64,000 nucleotides of DNA. Source: Haliea sp. GTDB taxonomy: Bacteria > Pseudomonadota > Gammaproteobacteria > Pseudomonadales > Halieaceae. The position numbers were made by a program, and so were the translations under genes. The stretch lies in assembly GCA_002692965.1 (NCBI GenBank), contig NZNC01000025.1:62001-126000 (forward strand), in the 5' to 3' direction. Of this stretch, positions 44,894 to 54,010 are shown piece by piece. The notes beneath the pieces are model-generated. The model was given only the letters and a program-made list of their open reading frames with translations. It made no database searches and was not told the DNA's origin. Within the stretch, counting starts at the first letter, position 1, and each line of letters opens with the position of its first letter.

Positions 44894-47028
44894 AACGCGT
44901 TGACGTTGTCTACCGCCCGCTGGGCGTCGCGCATGGCGCCTTCAATGTAGCCGACGCCGGTGCAGTCCCCCGCCTCGATAACATGGAAGCCCGCGCTGCG
45001 CAGGCTATCCGCGGCGTCGGGGTTGGCGCTGGCACCCTTGGCGACAATCACCTGGTCGGCACGGGCGACCACTGGCGTGCCCTCGCTATCGTTGAAATGC
45101 ACGGCGCTTTTCTCGATCCGGATGTCGCTGGCCGAGGCTTGCAGGGACACGCCGTGTTCCCGCAGTTCTGTCAGCAGCCGCATGCGGCGCACGATCGGCA
45201 GGCCGGCGCCGAAGCGGGGCGCCTCGTCGACCACGGTCACCTTGCGGCCGCGTTCGTGGAGGAACTCCGCCAGTTCCACCCCCACCAGTTCGCCGCCGAT
45301 GATGACGATCTCCTTGCCCAGGGGCATCCAGGTGTGGGTGGCCTTGCGCACCAGGTCCAGGTTGCCGCTGATCCCGCTGGCGGCACCCACCCGGGTGGCC
45401 AGGCGGGTAAACCAGGAGGTCTTGGTTTTCAGGCGCTCCGAGCTTTCGCCCAGGACCAGCTTGCGCATGTCGTCGCCGCTGAAGACATGGGGCAGCTCGT
45501 TGCCGGGAATCTCTGGCAGGTCGCGGCGGGCACCGGCGGCGACGATGACCAAGTCGGGGGCCAGCTCACGCAGCAACTCGGGGCTCGCCTCGGTATTCAG
45601 GCGCACCTCAATGCCCGCCTGCGCGACCTGGCGGCGCAGCCACTCCAGCAGGCGCTGGTTGGGCTCGTAGGCCAGGGAGGCGAACTGCAGGGTGCCGCCG
45701 AGGCGCGCGCCGCGCTCCAGCAGGGTGACCGTATGGCCATCGGCGGCCAACAGGCGGGCGGCTTCCATGCCCCCGGGGCCGCCGCCGATGATCGCCACCT
45801 TGCGCTGGTTTTCAGGGCGCGGCCGCGAGCGGCGCAGGTGCTCGAAACCGATGTCCGGGTTCACCGCGCAGCGCATGGGGTCGCGGGTGTAGATGGCGCT
45901 GGCGCAGGTGACGCAGTAGACACAGGGGCGGATATCCTCGGCGCGGTCCGAGGCAATCTTGTTGGGCAGGGCGGGGTCCGCCAGCAGTTTGCGGCCCATG
46001 CCGAGGAGGTCAAAGGTGCCCTTCTGCAGTTCGGCCTCGGCCAGATCCAGCTCAATGCGGCCCGAGGCGATCAGCGGCAGCTTGACCACCTGGCGGATTG
46101 CAGCGGCCGCCGGCAGCATGGCGGCCGGAACCTGGGGGATGTTGGACTCCGAGTGCAGCTTGCCGTAGGCGGTCTCGTGGTAGGCGCTGACGGTGATGGC
46201 ATCCACGCCCGCCTTTTCCACCAGTTGTGCGGTGATTTTGGCGTCTTCCAGTGTGATGCCGCCCTTCTTGCCGACTTCCCGTGAATCCAGCTTTACCCAC
46301 ACCGGGAAATCGGGCCCGACTTCCGCCCGCACGGCGGCGATGACTTCCAGCAGCAGGCGGGCGCGGTTTTCGTGACTGCCCCCGTACTCATCCGTGCGGG
46401 TATTGGCCTTGGGTGACAGAAAGGAGGACAGGATATAACCGTGGGCACCGTGGATTTCCACGCCATCGAAGCCCGCCTGGCGCGCGCGGCGAGCACCGTC
46501 GGCAAACTGGCGTACCACCAGTTGGATGTCATCCTTCTCGAGGACCTTGACCTTCGGCGGTCCGCTCATGCCCTCGGCCATTTTGGCCAGCTCACTCTCG
46601 AGGAAGAAACTCAGGAAGTCGGCGTCCTTCACCGGCGAGGGAACAGCCGGTGCCCACAGGGGCAGGCCGTCCCGGGCGCTGTCGCCGGCCACCAGGCCAC
46701 CGTGGTGCAGCTGCGCGGCGATCTTGGCCCCGTGGCGATGCACGGCCTCGGTGAGCCGCAGCAGGCCGGGGATCATACGGTCCTCGGAGATCCCCACCTG
46801 CCAGCCCTGTACGCGTCCCACCGGCAAGGCCACCCCGGTGGCACCGGTGATGATCAGGCCAGCGCCACCGCGGGCCTGTTCTTCGTGGTAGGCAATGATG
46901 CGGTCGCTGGCGCTGCCGTCGGGCTCTGCGAAGTTTGCGCCCATGGCCGTCACCACCATGCGATTTTTCAGCTCCAGCTTGCCGATGCGGGTGGGTGACA
47001 GCAGGGTCTTGAAGGCGGGGTTGCTCAT
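44890..47028 (-). CDS. NADH:flavin oxidoreductase, OYE barrel plus FAD/NAD domain (second copy)
   Basis: A 712-residue protein with the same layout as the one at 25769-27742: FMN barrel (about 1-370) with GVEIHGAHGYILSSFLSPKANTR (about 184), cysteine cluster CVYCVTCASA...RCAVNP (about 371-391) for a 4Fe-4S centre, and a FAD domain starting VAIIGGGPGGMEAARLL (about 413). The barrel keeps the HGAHGY substrate-side motif of dienoyl-CoA/enone reductases, so it is closer to FadH than the other copy. A second NAD-type site IVIIGGELVGVELAEFL lies about residue 574. It diverges from a TonB receptor gene across 300 bp and converges with DUF1853. Confidence 0.88.
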   Translation of the reverse strand: MSNPAFKTLLSPTRIGKLELKNRMVVTAMGANFAEPDGSASDRIIAYHEEQARGGAGLIITGATGVALPVGRVQGWQVGISEDRMIPGLLRLTEAVHRHGAKIAAQLHHGGLVAGDSARDGLPLWAPAVPSPVKDADFLSFFLESELAKMAEGMSGPPKVKVLEKDDIQLVVRQFADGARRARQAGFDGVEIHGAHGYILSSFLSPKANTRTDEYGGSHENRARLLLEVIAAVRAEVGPDFPVWVKLDSREVGKKGGITLEDAKITAQLVEKAGVDAITVSAYHETAYGKLHSESNIPQVPAAMLPAAAAIRQVVKLPLIASGRIELDLAEAELQKGTFDLLGMGRKLLADPALPNKIASDRAEDIRPCVYCVTCASAIYTRDPMRCAVNPDIGFEHLRRSRPRPENQRKVAIIGGGPGGMEAARLLAADGHTVTLLERGARLGGTLQFASLAYEPNQRLLEWLRRQVAQAGIEVRLNTEASPELLRELAPDLVIVAAGARRDLPEIPGNELPHVFSGDDMRKLVLGESSERLKTKTSWFTRLATRVGAASGISGNLDLVRKATHTWMPLGKEIVIIGGELVGVELAEFLHERGRKVTVVDEAPRFGAGLPIVRRMRLLTELREHGVSLQASASDIRIEKSAVHFNDSEGTPVVARADQVIVAKGASANPDAADSLRSAGFHVIEAGDCTGVGYIEGAMRDAQRAVDNVNAF

Positions 47029-47329
47029 GACAGGCTCTCTCTGGCGTCCGAGTTATCGCCCCGGCTGGGGCGCTCGAAATCGGTGGTGAGACGAAGGGCG
47101 GACCGGGGTCGGCCACGACCGGGCGCCATGGTAGTACGCCTGTCCCTGTCGGGAAAGCGGCAGTGACCGGGCAGTACGCATAGTCAGACCGGTGTCGGCG
47201 GCCCGGGAAGCCAGTGCGGATCAAGCAGCTGAACCACGGGCCGCTTCCTGAGGAGCATGTGATTGAATCAAGTGTTCAAAGCGGCTAGGCTCCGGGCGTT
47301 TTTCTCACCCCCGTATGAAGAGGCTGCTC
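47029..47329. other. divergent region upstream of OYE-type gene and TonB receptor
   Basis: About 300 bp without a convincing gene. The left two thirds are GC-rich without clear signals. Near the right end TTGAA (47263-47267) and TTCAA (47275-47279) form a short inverted repeat in a more AT-rich patch about 50 bp before the receptor start, a possible operator or promoter. No strong -10/-35 pair was found. Confidence 0.35.
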
Positions 47330-49630
47330 ATGAGTCATGCAATAATTCAACGTAGCTTGCAGCACGCGAGTCTGGTCACCCTGGCGGCTGCCCTGGCTCT
47401 GCCCGCGACAGCACAGGACAGTGCCGGTCGCGCGGTCGCCCTGGAAGAGGTGATCGTGACGGCGCAGAAGCGCCAGGAGAGCTTGCAAGATACACCCGTG
47501 GCGGTCACCGCTTTCACCAGTGAATCACTGGAGAACCTGGGCATCGTGGATGTCTCCGGCATTACCGGCCGCGTCCCCAACACCATTCTGTTGACCACCC
47601 CGAGCAGCAACATCAGCATGTCGGCCTCGGTGCGGGGTGTCTCTTCCAACGAGCCGTCCCTGGCCCAGGACGCCAAGGTCGGGCTCTACCTGGACGGTGT
47701 CTACATTGGCAAGAACTCCGGTGCCATTTTCGACATCGCCGATCTCGAGCGCATCGAAGTCCTGCGCGGCCCCCAGGGCACGCTGTATGGCAAGAACACC
47801 ACCGGCGGCGCCATCAACATCATTACCGCGCGGCCCCTGGGGGAATTCGGCTTCAAGCAGAAGCTGACCCTGGGCAGCTTTGGCCGCACCCGCTCGCAGA
47901 CCACACTGGACCTGCCGCGCATGGGTGGCCTGGCTGCAAAACTGTCCTACCTGGACCGCTCCTACGAGGGCTGGGCGCGCAACAGCAATCCCCGCGGCCC
48001 GCGTGAACTCGGCCGCGATGATACCAGCGGTTACCGCCTGGCATTGAACTGGGAGCTGTCGGACCGCCTGACCGCCGATTACTCCCTGGACCGCACCTGG
48101 GGTGAGGGTACCTCGCGCCCGTCCCAGCTGAGCTACGCCAATCCCGATTACGTCAATCTGCCGGTCGTTTCTCCCACCGGCGTGATTCTGCCGGGGGCGG
48201 AAAATCACCCCTTCCGCCAGATGATCGAGTCCGGCATTAGCGATGACCGCAAGAAGTGGTTCAACCTCGACAACGTCGGCGAGGAGCGCTACGACATCCG
48301 CGGCCACAGCCTGACCCTGACCTGGAGTGCCGACAACTTCGACATCAAGTCGATCACCGGCTATCGGGAAATGGAAATTCGCGTTTCTCCGGGTGGCACG
48401 GACAATGACGGCGGCGCCTGGAGCGTACCGGTCTTCCACAACGCGACCGAGCGCAACGGTGGCAACCAGAAGGACCACGAGCAGTGGTCCCAGGAGTTCC
48501 AGGTCCTCGGCAGTGCCATGGACGATCGCCTGGAGTACATCGTTGGGCTGTACTACTACGAGGACGAAGGCGAAGAGTTCAACAGCCTCTGGGATGCGCT
48601 GGTGCCTTTCAACGGCACACTGCTGTCCACCCGCTTTATCCCCGCGCCCGCGGGCCTGGGCGAAAGCTACTCCGTCGACAACACCTCCTACGCCGTCTTC
48701 GGTCAGGCCACCTACACCCCCGAGTGGCTGGATTCCCGCCTCGGCATCACCCTCGGCCTGCGCCAGACCTGGGATGAGAAAGCCGCGTCGATCCTGGATA
48801 CCGGGGCGGAGCCCTGGACGGTGGAGAAAGAGTGGGACAGCTTCAATCCCTCGCTGACCGTGGACTACCAGTGGAACGATGACACCAATGTCTACGCCAA
48901 GGTGGCTACCGGCTACACCGCGGGCAGCCATCCGATCCGCTCCTCCAGCCAGGCCGCTTTCAACCTGACCGCGGACCCGGAGGAAATTGTCAACTACGAG
49001 CTGGGCATCAAGTCGGACTGGCTGGACCGTCGTCTGCGGGTGAACGCGGCGACTTTCTTCTATGACTATACCGACCTGCAGATCGCCGACTTCCAGTCGG
49101 GTTCCACGGTGGTCACCAACGCGGGTCAGGCCGATCTGACCGGTTTCGAGTTCGAGGTGACCGCGCTGCCGCTCCCCGGCCTGACGGTTGACCTGACCTA
49201 CGGCTATCTGGATTACGACTATAACGAGTATTTCGTCACTCTGGACGGCGTGTCGGTGGATGTCTCGGACACGGCACGCGCCTCCAATGCGCCGCGCCAC
49301 ACGGCACGTCTGATGGTGAACTACGATTTCGAGCCGACGCGCTTCGGTGCCCTGAGTGCCTCGCTGGAATCGGTGTACACGGACGAATACCGCTTCAACC
49401 CGCGGCAGTTCCAGCATGACTCGGCGGATAGCCGCAACCTGCTGAATGCACGACTGAACCTGGCGGACATCCCGGTTGCCGCCGGCAGCCTGCGGGCCGG
49501 CCTGTGGGGTCGCAACCTGACCGACAAGGAGTACCGCGAGTACGGCATCGACTTCGGCGCCATCGGCCACGCCATCAACACCTACGGCGAGCCGCGCAGC
49601 TTCGGTATCGATGTGATGTACGAGTACTGA
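47330..49630 (+). CDS. TonB-dependent outer-membrane receptor
   Basis: A 766-residue receptor with signal peptide ending LALPATAQ (about 29), TonB-box-like LEEVIVTAQKRQESLQDTPVAVTAF (about 37-61), plug motifs SVRGVSSNEPSLAQDAKVGLYLDGVYIGK and IEVLRGPQGTLYGKNTTGGAINIITARP, and a barrel ending FGIDVMYEY. Like the receptor at 30298 it is of the carbon-source class with no Fur box, but the two are diverged. I prefer the ATG at 47330 since AAGAGG lies 6 nt upstream; an ATG at 47315 has no ribosome site. It is followed by an SDR gene 64 bp downstream. Confidence 0.9.
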   Translation: MSHAIIQRSLQHASLVTLAAALALPATAQDSAGRAVALEEVIVTAQKRQESLQDTPVAVTAFTSESLENLGIVDVSGITGRVPNTILLTTPSSNISMSASVRGVSSNEPSLAQDAKVGLYLDGVYIGKNSGAIFDIADLERIEVLRGPQGTLYGKNTTGGAINIITARPLGEFGFKQKLTLGSFGRTRSQTTLDLPRMGGLAAKLSYLDRSYEGWARNSNPRGPRELGRDDTSGYRLALNWELSDRLTADYSLDRTWGEGTSRPSQLSYANPDYVNLPVVSPTGVILPGAENHPFRQMIESGISDDRKKWFNLDNVGEERYDIRGHSLTLTWSADNFDIKSITGYREMEIRVSPGGTDNDGGAWSVPVFHNATERNGGNQKDHEQWSQEFQVLGSAMDDRLEYIVGLYYYEDEGEEFNSLWDALVPFNGTLLSTRFIPAPAGLGESYSVDNTSYAVFGQATYTPEWLDSRLGITLGLRQTWDEKAASILDTGAEPWTVEKEWDSFNPSLTVDYQWNDDTNVYAKVATGYTAGSHPIRSSSQAAFNLTADPEEIVNYELGIKSDWLDRRLRVNAATFFYDYTDLQIADFQSGSTVVTNAGQADLTGFEFEVTALPLPGLTVDLTYGYLDYDYNEYFVTLDGVSVDVSDTARASNAPRHTARLMVNYDFEPTRFGALSASLESVYTDEYRFNPRQFQHDSADSRNLLNARLNLADIPVAAGSLRAGLWGRNLTDKEYREYGIDFGAIGHAINTYGEPRSFGIDVMYEY

Positions 49631-49694
49631 GGCGACTGTTCAGTCTCCGGGCGCGTACAATCCGACAGGATAATAACGCGTCTGGAGACGGAAC

Positions 49695-50552
49695 ATGACC
49701 CTGCAAGGCAAACACATTGTCATCACCGGCCCTACGGCGGGCATCGGGCGCGCGAGTGCGCTGAGCCTGGCCGCCGATGGGGCTGACCTCACCCTGCTCT
49801 GCCGCAGCCCGGAAAAAGCCTCCGCGCTGGCTGACGAGATTGTCGCCAGGGGCGGTTGCACCCCGCGGGTGGTTCCCCTGGATATGGCGTCCCTCGCCAG
49901 CGTGCGGCAAGCGGCCGCCGATTGCCTGGGCCTCGATCGCCCGATCGACATCCTGCTGAACAATGCCGGTGCAATCTACACGCGTCGCCAGCTGACCGTC
50001 GACGGTTTCGAGGAGACCCTGGCGGTGAACCACTTTGCCCCTTTTCTGCTCACTGGCCTGCTGCTTCCGGCCATCTTGCGGGCGCCGCAGGCGCGTATCG
50101 TCAACGTGGCCTCCGCCGCCCACGCCTTCGTGCGCGGTATGCAGTTCGATGATTTGCAAGCCGAGCGTGGCTACCGGATGTTCCGGGAGTACGGGCGCTC
50201 CAAGCTGGCCAATATCCTGTTTACCCGCGAGCTGGCCCGGCGTCTTGCCGGGCGGGATGTCACCGTGAACTGCCTGCACCCCGGTGCCGTGACCACCTCG
50301 CTCGGTTCGCAGAACGGGGGTATTGCCAGCCGGTTGATGCCGCTGTTGCTCAAGCCCTTCTTCAAGTCGCCCGAGCAGGGCGCGGAGACTTCCCTGTACC
50401 TCTGCACCAGCGACGCCGTCGCGGATACCTCGGGCGAATACTTCGTCAACTGCAAGCCGAAAAGACCCAAACCCTGGGCGCGGGACGACGAGGCCGCGAA
50501 GCGTCTGTGGCAGATCAGCGAGGAAAGCGTGGGTTTCCAGTATCCACTGTGA
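49695..50552 (+). CDS. short-chain dehydrogenase/reductase, retinol-dehydrogenase-like
   Basis: A 285-residue NAD(P)-dependent SDR. The cofactor motif is HIVITGPTAGIGRASALSLA (about 6-25) with Arg in LLCRSPEK, favouring NADP. NNAG occurs at about 92, and the catalytic YGRSK (Y and K four apart) near 165, with Ser in NVASAAHAF. The extended C-terminus (LYLCTSDAVADTSGEYFVNCKPKRP) matches the retinol dehydrogenase/WWOX-like subgroup acting on lipophilic alcohols. GGAGACGGAAC precedes the ATG. It probably belongs with the TonB receptor and OYE-type gene upstream. Confidence 0.87.
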   Translation: MTLQGKHIVITGPTAGIGRASALSLAADGADLTLLCRSPEKASALADEIVARGGCTPRVVPLDMASLASVRQAAADCLGLDRPIDILLNNAGAIYTRRQLTVDGFEETLAVNHFAPFLLTGLLLPAILRAPQARIVNVASAAHAFVRGMQFDDLQAERGYRMFREYGRSKLANILFTRELARRLAGRDVTVNCLHPGAVTTSLGSQNGGIASRLMPLLLKPFFKSPEQGAETSLYLCTSDAVADTSGEYFVNCKPKRPKPWARDDEAAKRLWQISEESVGFQYPL

Positions 50553-50595
50553 GTGCGGAGATGCGCGGGGCTTTCGGCGTGGATATACCCACCGG

Positions 50596-50853
50596 TCACC
50601 GATAGATATGCCGTCGATGGCCGACTTTGACGACGGTTACGATGACCGTGCCATCATCGATTTCGTAAACAATACGGTAGACGCCCTGCCTGACGCGGTA
50701 GCGCTCCAGCCCGGAGAGCTTTTCGCAGCCGCGGGGGCGCGGATCATCGGCAAGTAACTCGATTTTCCTCAGGATACGTTGTATGTCGCTTGCAGGCAGC
50801 CGGCGCAGATCACGCGATACCGATTTGCGAAAGCGCAGCTTATAGCTTGCCAT
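50596..50853 (-). CDS. RelE/ParE-family toxin
   Basis: An 85-residue toxin of the RelE superfamily: MASYKLRFRKSVSRDLRRLP start, ILRKIELLADDPRPRGCEKL centre, and the C-terminal YRVRQGVYRIVYEIDDGTVIVTVVKVGHRRHIY with the Arg/Lys/His/Tyr residues used by RelE for ribosome-dependent mRNA cleavage. Its ATG overlaps the end of the antitoxin gene by 14 bp, so both are co-translated. Confidence 0.9.
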   Translation of the reverse strand: MASYKLRFRKSVSRDLRRLPASDIQRILRKIELLADDPRPRGCEKLSGLERYRVRQGVYRIVYEIDDGTVIVTVVKVGHRRHIYR

Positions 50854-51073
50854 GCTTCTTCAGGTCGTTAAGGAGAGCCTCGTAGGTGATGGTCGGCTCC
50901 GCTACGCGTTCCTCGAACGCGGTGAGATCCTCCTGGTCTTCCGCCAGAGCAGCCCTTACCGCGTCGTTAACCAGGTCAGACAGAGAGCGGTCTGACTGAG
51001 CCGACTTCAGGCGCAGGGCTGCGTGAAGGTCCGGGTCAAAATAGATGGTGGAGCGTTTGCTGGCTGCACTCAT
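50840..51073 (-). CDS. ribbon-helix-helix antitoxin (RelB/CopG type)
   Basis: A 77-residue antitoxin with an N-terminal RHH DNA-binding motif, RSTIYFDPDLHAALRLKSAQSDRSLSDLVNDAVRAAL (about 7-43), and an acidic C-terminal tail (EDQEDLTAFEERVAEPTITYEALLNDLKKHG) that should wrap the toxin. The start at 51073 has CAGGGA about 9 nt upstream; a longer frame to 51100 would start inside the promoter. It precedes and overlaps the RelE-type toxin gene and is expected to repress its own promoter. Confidence 0.88.
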   Translation of the reverse strand: MSAASKRSTIYFDPDLHAALRLKSAQSDRSLSDLVNDAVRAALAEDQEDLTAFEERVAEPTITYEALLNDLKKHGKL

Positions 51074-51103
51074 GGTGTTGTCCCTGTTCGGTCGACACAA
51101 TGC

Positions 51104-51132
51104 AATCTAGCGCCATGATGTTTTAGCGTCAA
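51104..51132 (-). promoter_or_regulatory. promoter of the toxin-antitoxin pair
   Basis: On the minus strand TTGACG (51127-51132) is 17 bp from TAGATT (51104-51109), about 30 bp before the antitoxin start. CGTCAAG is repeated directly at 51127 and 51151, and GATG/CATC arms flank the -35; these could be RHH operator half-sites. Confidence 0.55.
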
Positions 51133-51159
51133 GACATCAAAACGCCAGGACGTCAAGCT

Positions 51160-51528
51160 TCAAGGCTGGCCTTTCCCCTCCAGCAACATCTTCAGCGCTA
51201 CCGCATTGTTGTGTTCGGTGTCCTTCGCGGCGTATAGCAGCGTGAGCGTCCGACCGTTGCAGTCCTTCAGCAACTGGTCCAGGTCGTCCTGCCTCTCGCG
51301 CAACTCCGCGTGGTATTTCTGGTAAAAGCCGGCCCAGCGCTGCGGGTCGTGGCCGAACCATTTGCGCAGCGCATTCGAGGGTGCCAGGTCCCGATACCAG
51401 GCATCGGCGGCGAGGTCGTCCTTGCTGATGCCCCGGGGCCAGACGCGATCGACCAGGACGCGAAAACCGTCGCTGCTGGCGGGGGATTCGTAGACGCGTT
51501 TGCACTGGATCTGGCGGGGCTGTTGCAT
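51160..51528 (-). CDS. DUF488 family protein
   Basis: A 122-residue protein of the DUF488 (YeaO-like) family: CKRVYESPASSDGFRVLVDRVWPRGISKDDLAADAWYRDLAPSNALRKWFGHDPQRWAGFYQKYHAEL covers the invariant VDR-WPRG block (about 24-35) and the W-RDLAPS-LR-WF block. The C-terminal TLLYAAKDTEHNNAVAL is also typical. The function is unknown. GGGAGG lies 8 nt before the ATG at 51528. It is upstream of the toxin-antitoxin promoter in the same orientation. Confidence 0.88.
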   Translation of the reverse strand: MQQPRQIQCKRVYESPASSDGFRVLVDRVWPRGISKDDLAADAWYRDLAPSNALRKWFGHDPQRWAGFYQKYHAELRERQDDLDQLLKDCNGRTLTLLYAAKDTEHNNAVALKMLLEGKGQP

Positions 51529-51654
51529 GCCGGTGTCCTCCCTGGGTTGAAGCCTTTGCGGCAACTGTAGTCGAGGCCGAGCATTGGTGCTGTTGCGCAG
51601 CTTCTCGTCCCAGCATGATTAGCGTGTTGCCTTGCACGGCCGTGCTGCCCTATT

Positions 51655-51666
51655 ATTTATATAAAT
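51655..51666. promoter_or_regulatory. AT palindrome upstream of acyl-CoA dehydrogenase operon
   Basis: ATTTATATAAAT is a perfect 12-bp palindrome in a 25-bp run of only A and T (51651-51677) just before the first acyl-CoA dehydrogenase. It may contain the -10 and an operator for the TetR-family regulator encoded in the operon. Confidence 0.45.
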
Positions 51667-51697
51667 TATATATTAAATGATCCAGAGGAGCCCCGGA

Positions 51698-52888
51698 TTG
51701 GACGTCGACTTCAGCCCCGAGCAACGCGCCCTGCGCGACGAATTTCGCGCCTACATGCGCGGCATCATGACTCCCGACTTGCGGGAGGAGCTGGCCCAGC
51801 CCCTGGCCACTGAGGGTGGCGGCCCCCTGTGGCGTCAGGCCATGCGTCAGATGGGCAGCGATGGCTGGATTGGTTTGGGCTGGCCGCGGGAATGGGGCGG
51901 CCGGGGTTACGGCCCCATTGAGCAGTACATCTTTATCGAGGAGGTGACCCGCGCCGGCTTGCCGTTTCCCTACCTCACGACCGAGTCCATCGGTCCGGCG
52001 ATTGCGGAGTTCGCCAGTCCGGCGATTCGCGATGCGCTGCTGCCGAAAATCCTCGCCGGGGAGCTGGTGGTGGCGATCGGCTATTCCGAGCCCCACGCCG
52101 GCACCGACATGGCGGCCCTGCGCACCCGTGCGGAACGCGACGGTGACCACTATGTGATCAATGGACAGAAGGTCTACACCTCCCTCGCCCATATCGCCGA
52201 CTACGTGTTCCTGGCCGTGCGCACCGGGGACCCCGAGACACTCCCCCGGCACAAGGGCCTCTCCATCCTGCTGGTGCCCACCAGCGCGGAAGGTTTTTCC
52301 TTCACCCCGATCTACACGGTCGGGGACGGCGAGACCAATGCCACGTATTACGACAATGTGCGCGTCCCGGTGGAGAACCTGATCGGCGAGGAGAACCGCG
52401 GCTGGCAGGTGGTCACCGGCCAGCTCAACCGCGAGCGCCTGACCCTGATGAACCCCGGGACCGCCAATCTGCTCTACCAGCAGACAGTGGAGCACGCCCG
52501 CAACACCCGCGATGGCAGCGGCGCGCTGCTGATCGAGACGCCCCGGGTGCAGCGCCTGTTGGCCAGCGTGTACAGCCAGCTCCGGGTGTTGCAGCTGGCC
52601 TGCCGCAAGCAGGCCTGGGCGATTGCCCAGGGAACCCTGGATGTTGCCGACGCCTCCGCGATCAAGGTCTACGGTTACGAGGCCTTCCTCGATTGCTACC
52701 GACAGATGCTGGAGGTGCTGGGCCCGGATGGTGTGCTCAAGCGAGGGTCACCCGGGGCCCTGTTGCAGGGGCAGCTGGAGCTGATCTACCGCTCGGTACC
52801 GGTTTACGGTTTTGCCGGTGGCACCAACGAGATCCAGCGCGACCTGATTGCCCAGTTCGGCCTCGGTCTGCCGCGCGCGAAACGCTGA
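51698..52888 (+). CDS. acyl-CoA dehydrogenase, first subunit-type
   Basis: A 396-residue FAD acyl-CoA dehydrogenase. The N-terminal helical domain begins DVDFSPEQRALRDEFRAYM; the FAD strand region has AIGYSEPHAGTDMAALRTRAERDGDHYVINGQKVYTS (about 125-162). The C-terminal end reads SVPVYGFAGGTNEIQRDLIAQFGL (about 365-388). Where short-chain dehydrogenases have the catalytic Glu (YEGTNQIQ) this protein has GGTNEIQ, as in heteromeric alpha2beta2 steroid enzymes that place the base elsewhere. I prefer the TTG at 51698, with GAGGAG 8 nt upstream, over the ATG at 51677, which sits in the promoter-like AT tract. It is 13 bp from the partner gene. Confidence 0.85.
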   Translation: MDVDFSPEQRALRDEFRAYMRGIMTPDLREELAQPLATEGGGPLWRQAMRQMGSDGWIGLGWPREWGGRGYGPIEQYIFIEEVTRAGLPFPYLTTESIGPAIAEFASPAIRDALLPKILAGELVVAIGYSEPHAGTDMAALRTRAERDGDHYVINGQKVYTSLAHIADYVFLAVRTGDPETLPRHKGLSILLVPTSAEGFSFTPIYTVGDGETNATYYDNVRVPVENLIGEENRGWQVVTGQLNRERLTLMNPGTANLLYQQTVEHARNTRDGSGALLIETPRVQRLLASVYSQLRVLQLACRKQAWAIAQGTLDVADASAIKVYGYEAFLDCYRQMLEVLGPDGVLKRGSPGALLQGQLELIYRSVPVYGFAGGTNEIQRDLIAQFGLGLPRAKR

Positions 52889-52901
52889 GAGGGATGCAAC
52901 G

Positions 52902-53969
52902 ATGAACTTTGCATGGAGTGAACTGCAGCTGGAAATCCGCGCGCTGGCGGCGCAGTTGTTGCGTGATCACGCGGGGCCGGAGCACTTGTCCGCCCTCGAG
53001 GCCAGCGGGAAGCGCCTGGATCGGCAGCTGTGGGCGGAGCTCAAGCCCGCGGGCTTGACCGCCATACCGTTGCCGGAAACAGCCGGCGGTGCGGGACTGG
53101 GCTTTCAGGAAGCCGGGCTGGTGTTCGAGCAGCTGGGCGCCCATGTGGCGCCGGTGCCCCTGATCGGCCACACCCTGGCGGCCATGGCCTTGCAGCGGGC
53201 CTCGGGTGACGAGTTGGCTGCGTCGCAGCTGGAGGGCGAGGGCTGGCTGGCTTGCAGCACCCGGCGCGAGGGCAACACTCTGCGTCTTGACGATGGACGG
53301 TTGTCGGGCCAGCTCGGCGCCATCGCCCATGGCGAAGGCAGCGATGCGGTCGTGCTGCCGGCGCGGCAGGGCGATGACTGGTTTCTCTGCGTGGTGAAGC
53401 CTGGTGCTGTCGGTCTGAGCTGGCAGGGCCAGGTCAGCACTGGCCTGGAACCCCGGGGCTTGCTGCAGGCCGATAGTGCGCCGGTGGAGATTCTGGGCGA
53501 CGCCGCCATGCTTGCCTGGCTGGAGCAGCGACAGGCAGCGGCCCACTGCATGGCCCAGGTGGGCGTGGTGGGCGCCGCGCTGCAGCTGGCCCGGGAGCAC
53601 GTCTGTGAACGGGAGCAGTTCGGCGTGAAAATTGGCTCCTTCCAGGCTGTTGCTCACCGCATGGCAGACGCCTGGACGGACATGATGAATCTGCGCATGG
53701 CCGCGGAAGCCGCTGTGGTGGCTCTGGATCGGCAGGAAGACGCGGAGCTGGCGGTGCGCAGCGCACAGGCCTGGTCTGCGGAGGCCGGTCACCGGGTACT
53801 GGCCAGTGCCCAGCATGTGCACGGTGGCCTCGGCCATGACAAGGACTATCCCCTGTGGCGCTACGCGGTGTGGGCGCGGCAGTACGAGATGGAGTCCGGT
53901 GGTCTGGGGCATGCACTGGAGCAGCTGGGGCGCTGCATTGCCCGCGACCCCGAGGCCGCATTGCTGTAA
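52902..53969 (+). CDS. acyl-CoA dehydrogenase, second subunit-type
   Basis: A 355-residue divergent acyl-CoA dehydrogenase. It keeps the C-terminal helical part with CEREQFGVKIGSFQAVAHRMADAWTDMMNLRMAAEAA (about 230-265) and the QHVHGGLGHDKDYPLWRYAVWARQYE block (about 304-328), which supplies FAD and dimer contacts, but its beta domain is poor in usual FAD-binding residues. It thus looks like the companion chain of the gene just upstream, forming an alpha2beta2 enzyme with half the active sites. The start at 52902 has GAGAGGG 8-10 nt upstream. Confidence 0.82.
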   Translation: MNFAWSELQLEIRALAAQLLRDHAGPEHLSALEASGKRLDRQLWAELKPAGLTAIPLPETAGGAGLGFQEAGLVFEQLGAHVAPVPLIGHTLAAMALQRASGDELAASQLEGEGWLACSTRREGNTLRLDDGRLSGQLGAIAHGEGSDAVVLPARQGDDWFLCVVKPGAVGLSWQGQVSTGLEPRGLLQADSAPVEILGDAAMLAWLEQRQAAAHCMAQVGVVGAALQLAREHVCEREQFGVKIGSFQAVAHRMADAWTDMMNLRMAAEAAVVALDRQEDAELAVRSAQAWSAEAGHRVLASAQHVHGGLGHDKDYPLWRYAVWARQYEMESGGLGHALEQLGRCIARDPEAALL

Positions 53970-54010
53970 GAGCCTGCGTTGCACCCGATGCGAGAAACCG
54001 GAGACAGACC

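Noticed and set aside
47525-49570. Minus-strand open frame of 681 codons
   Set aside because: It is antisense to the second carbon-type TonB receptor, with no domain signature.
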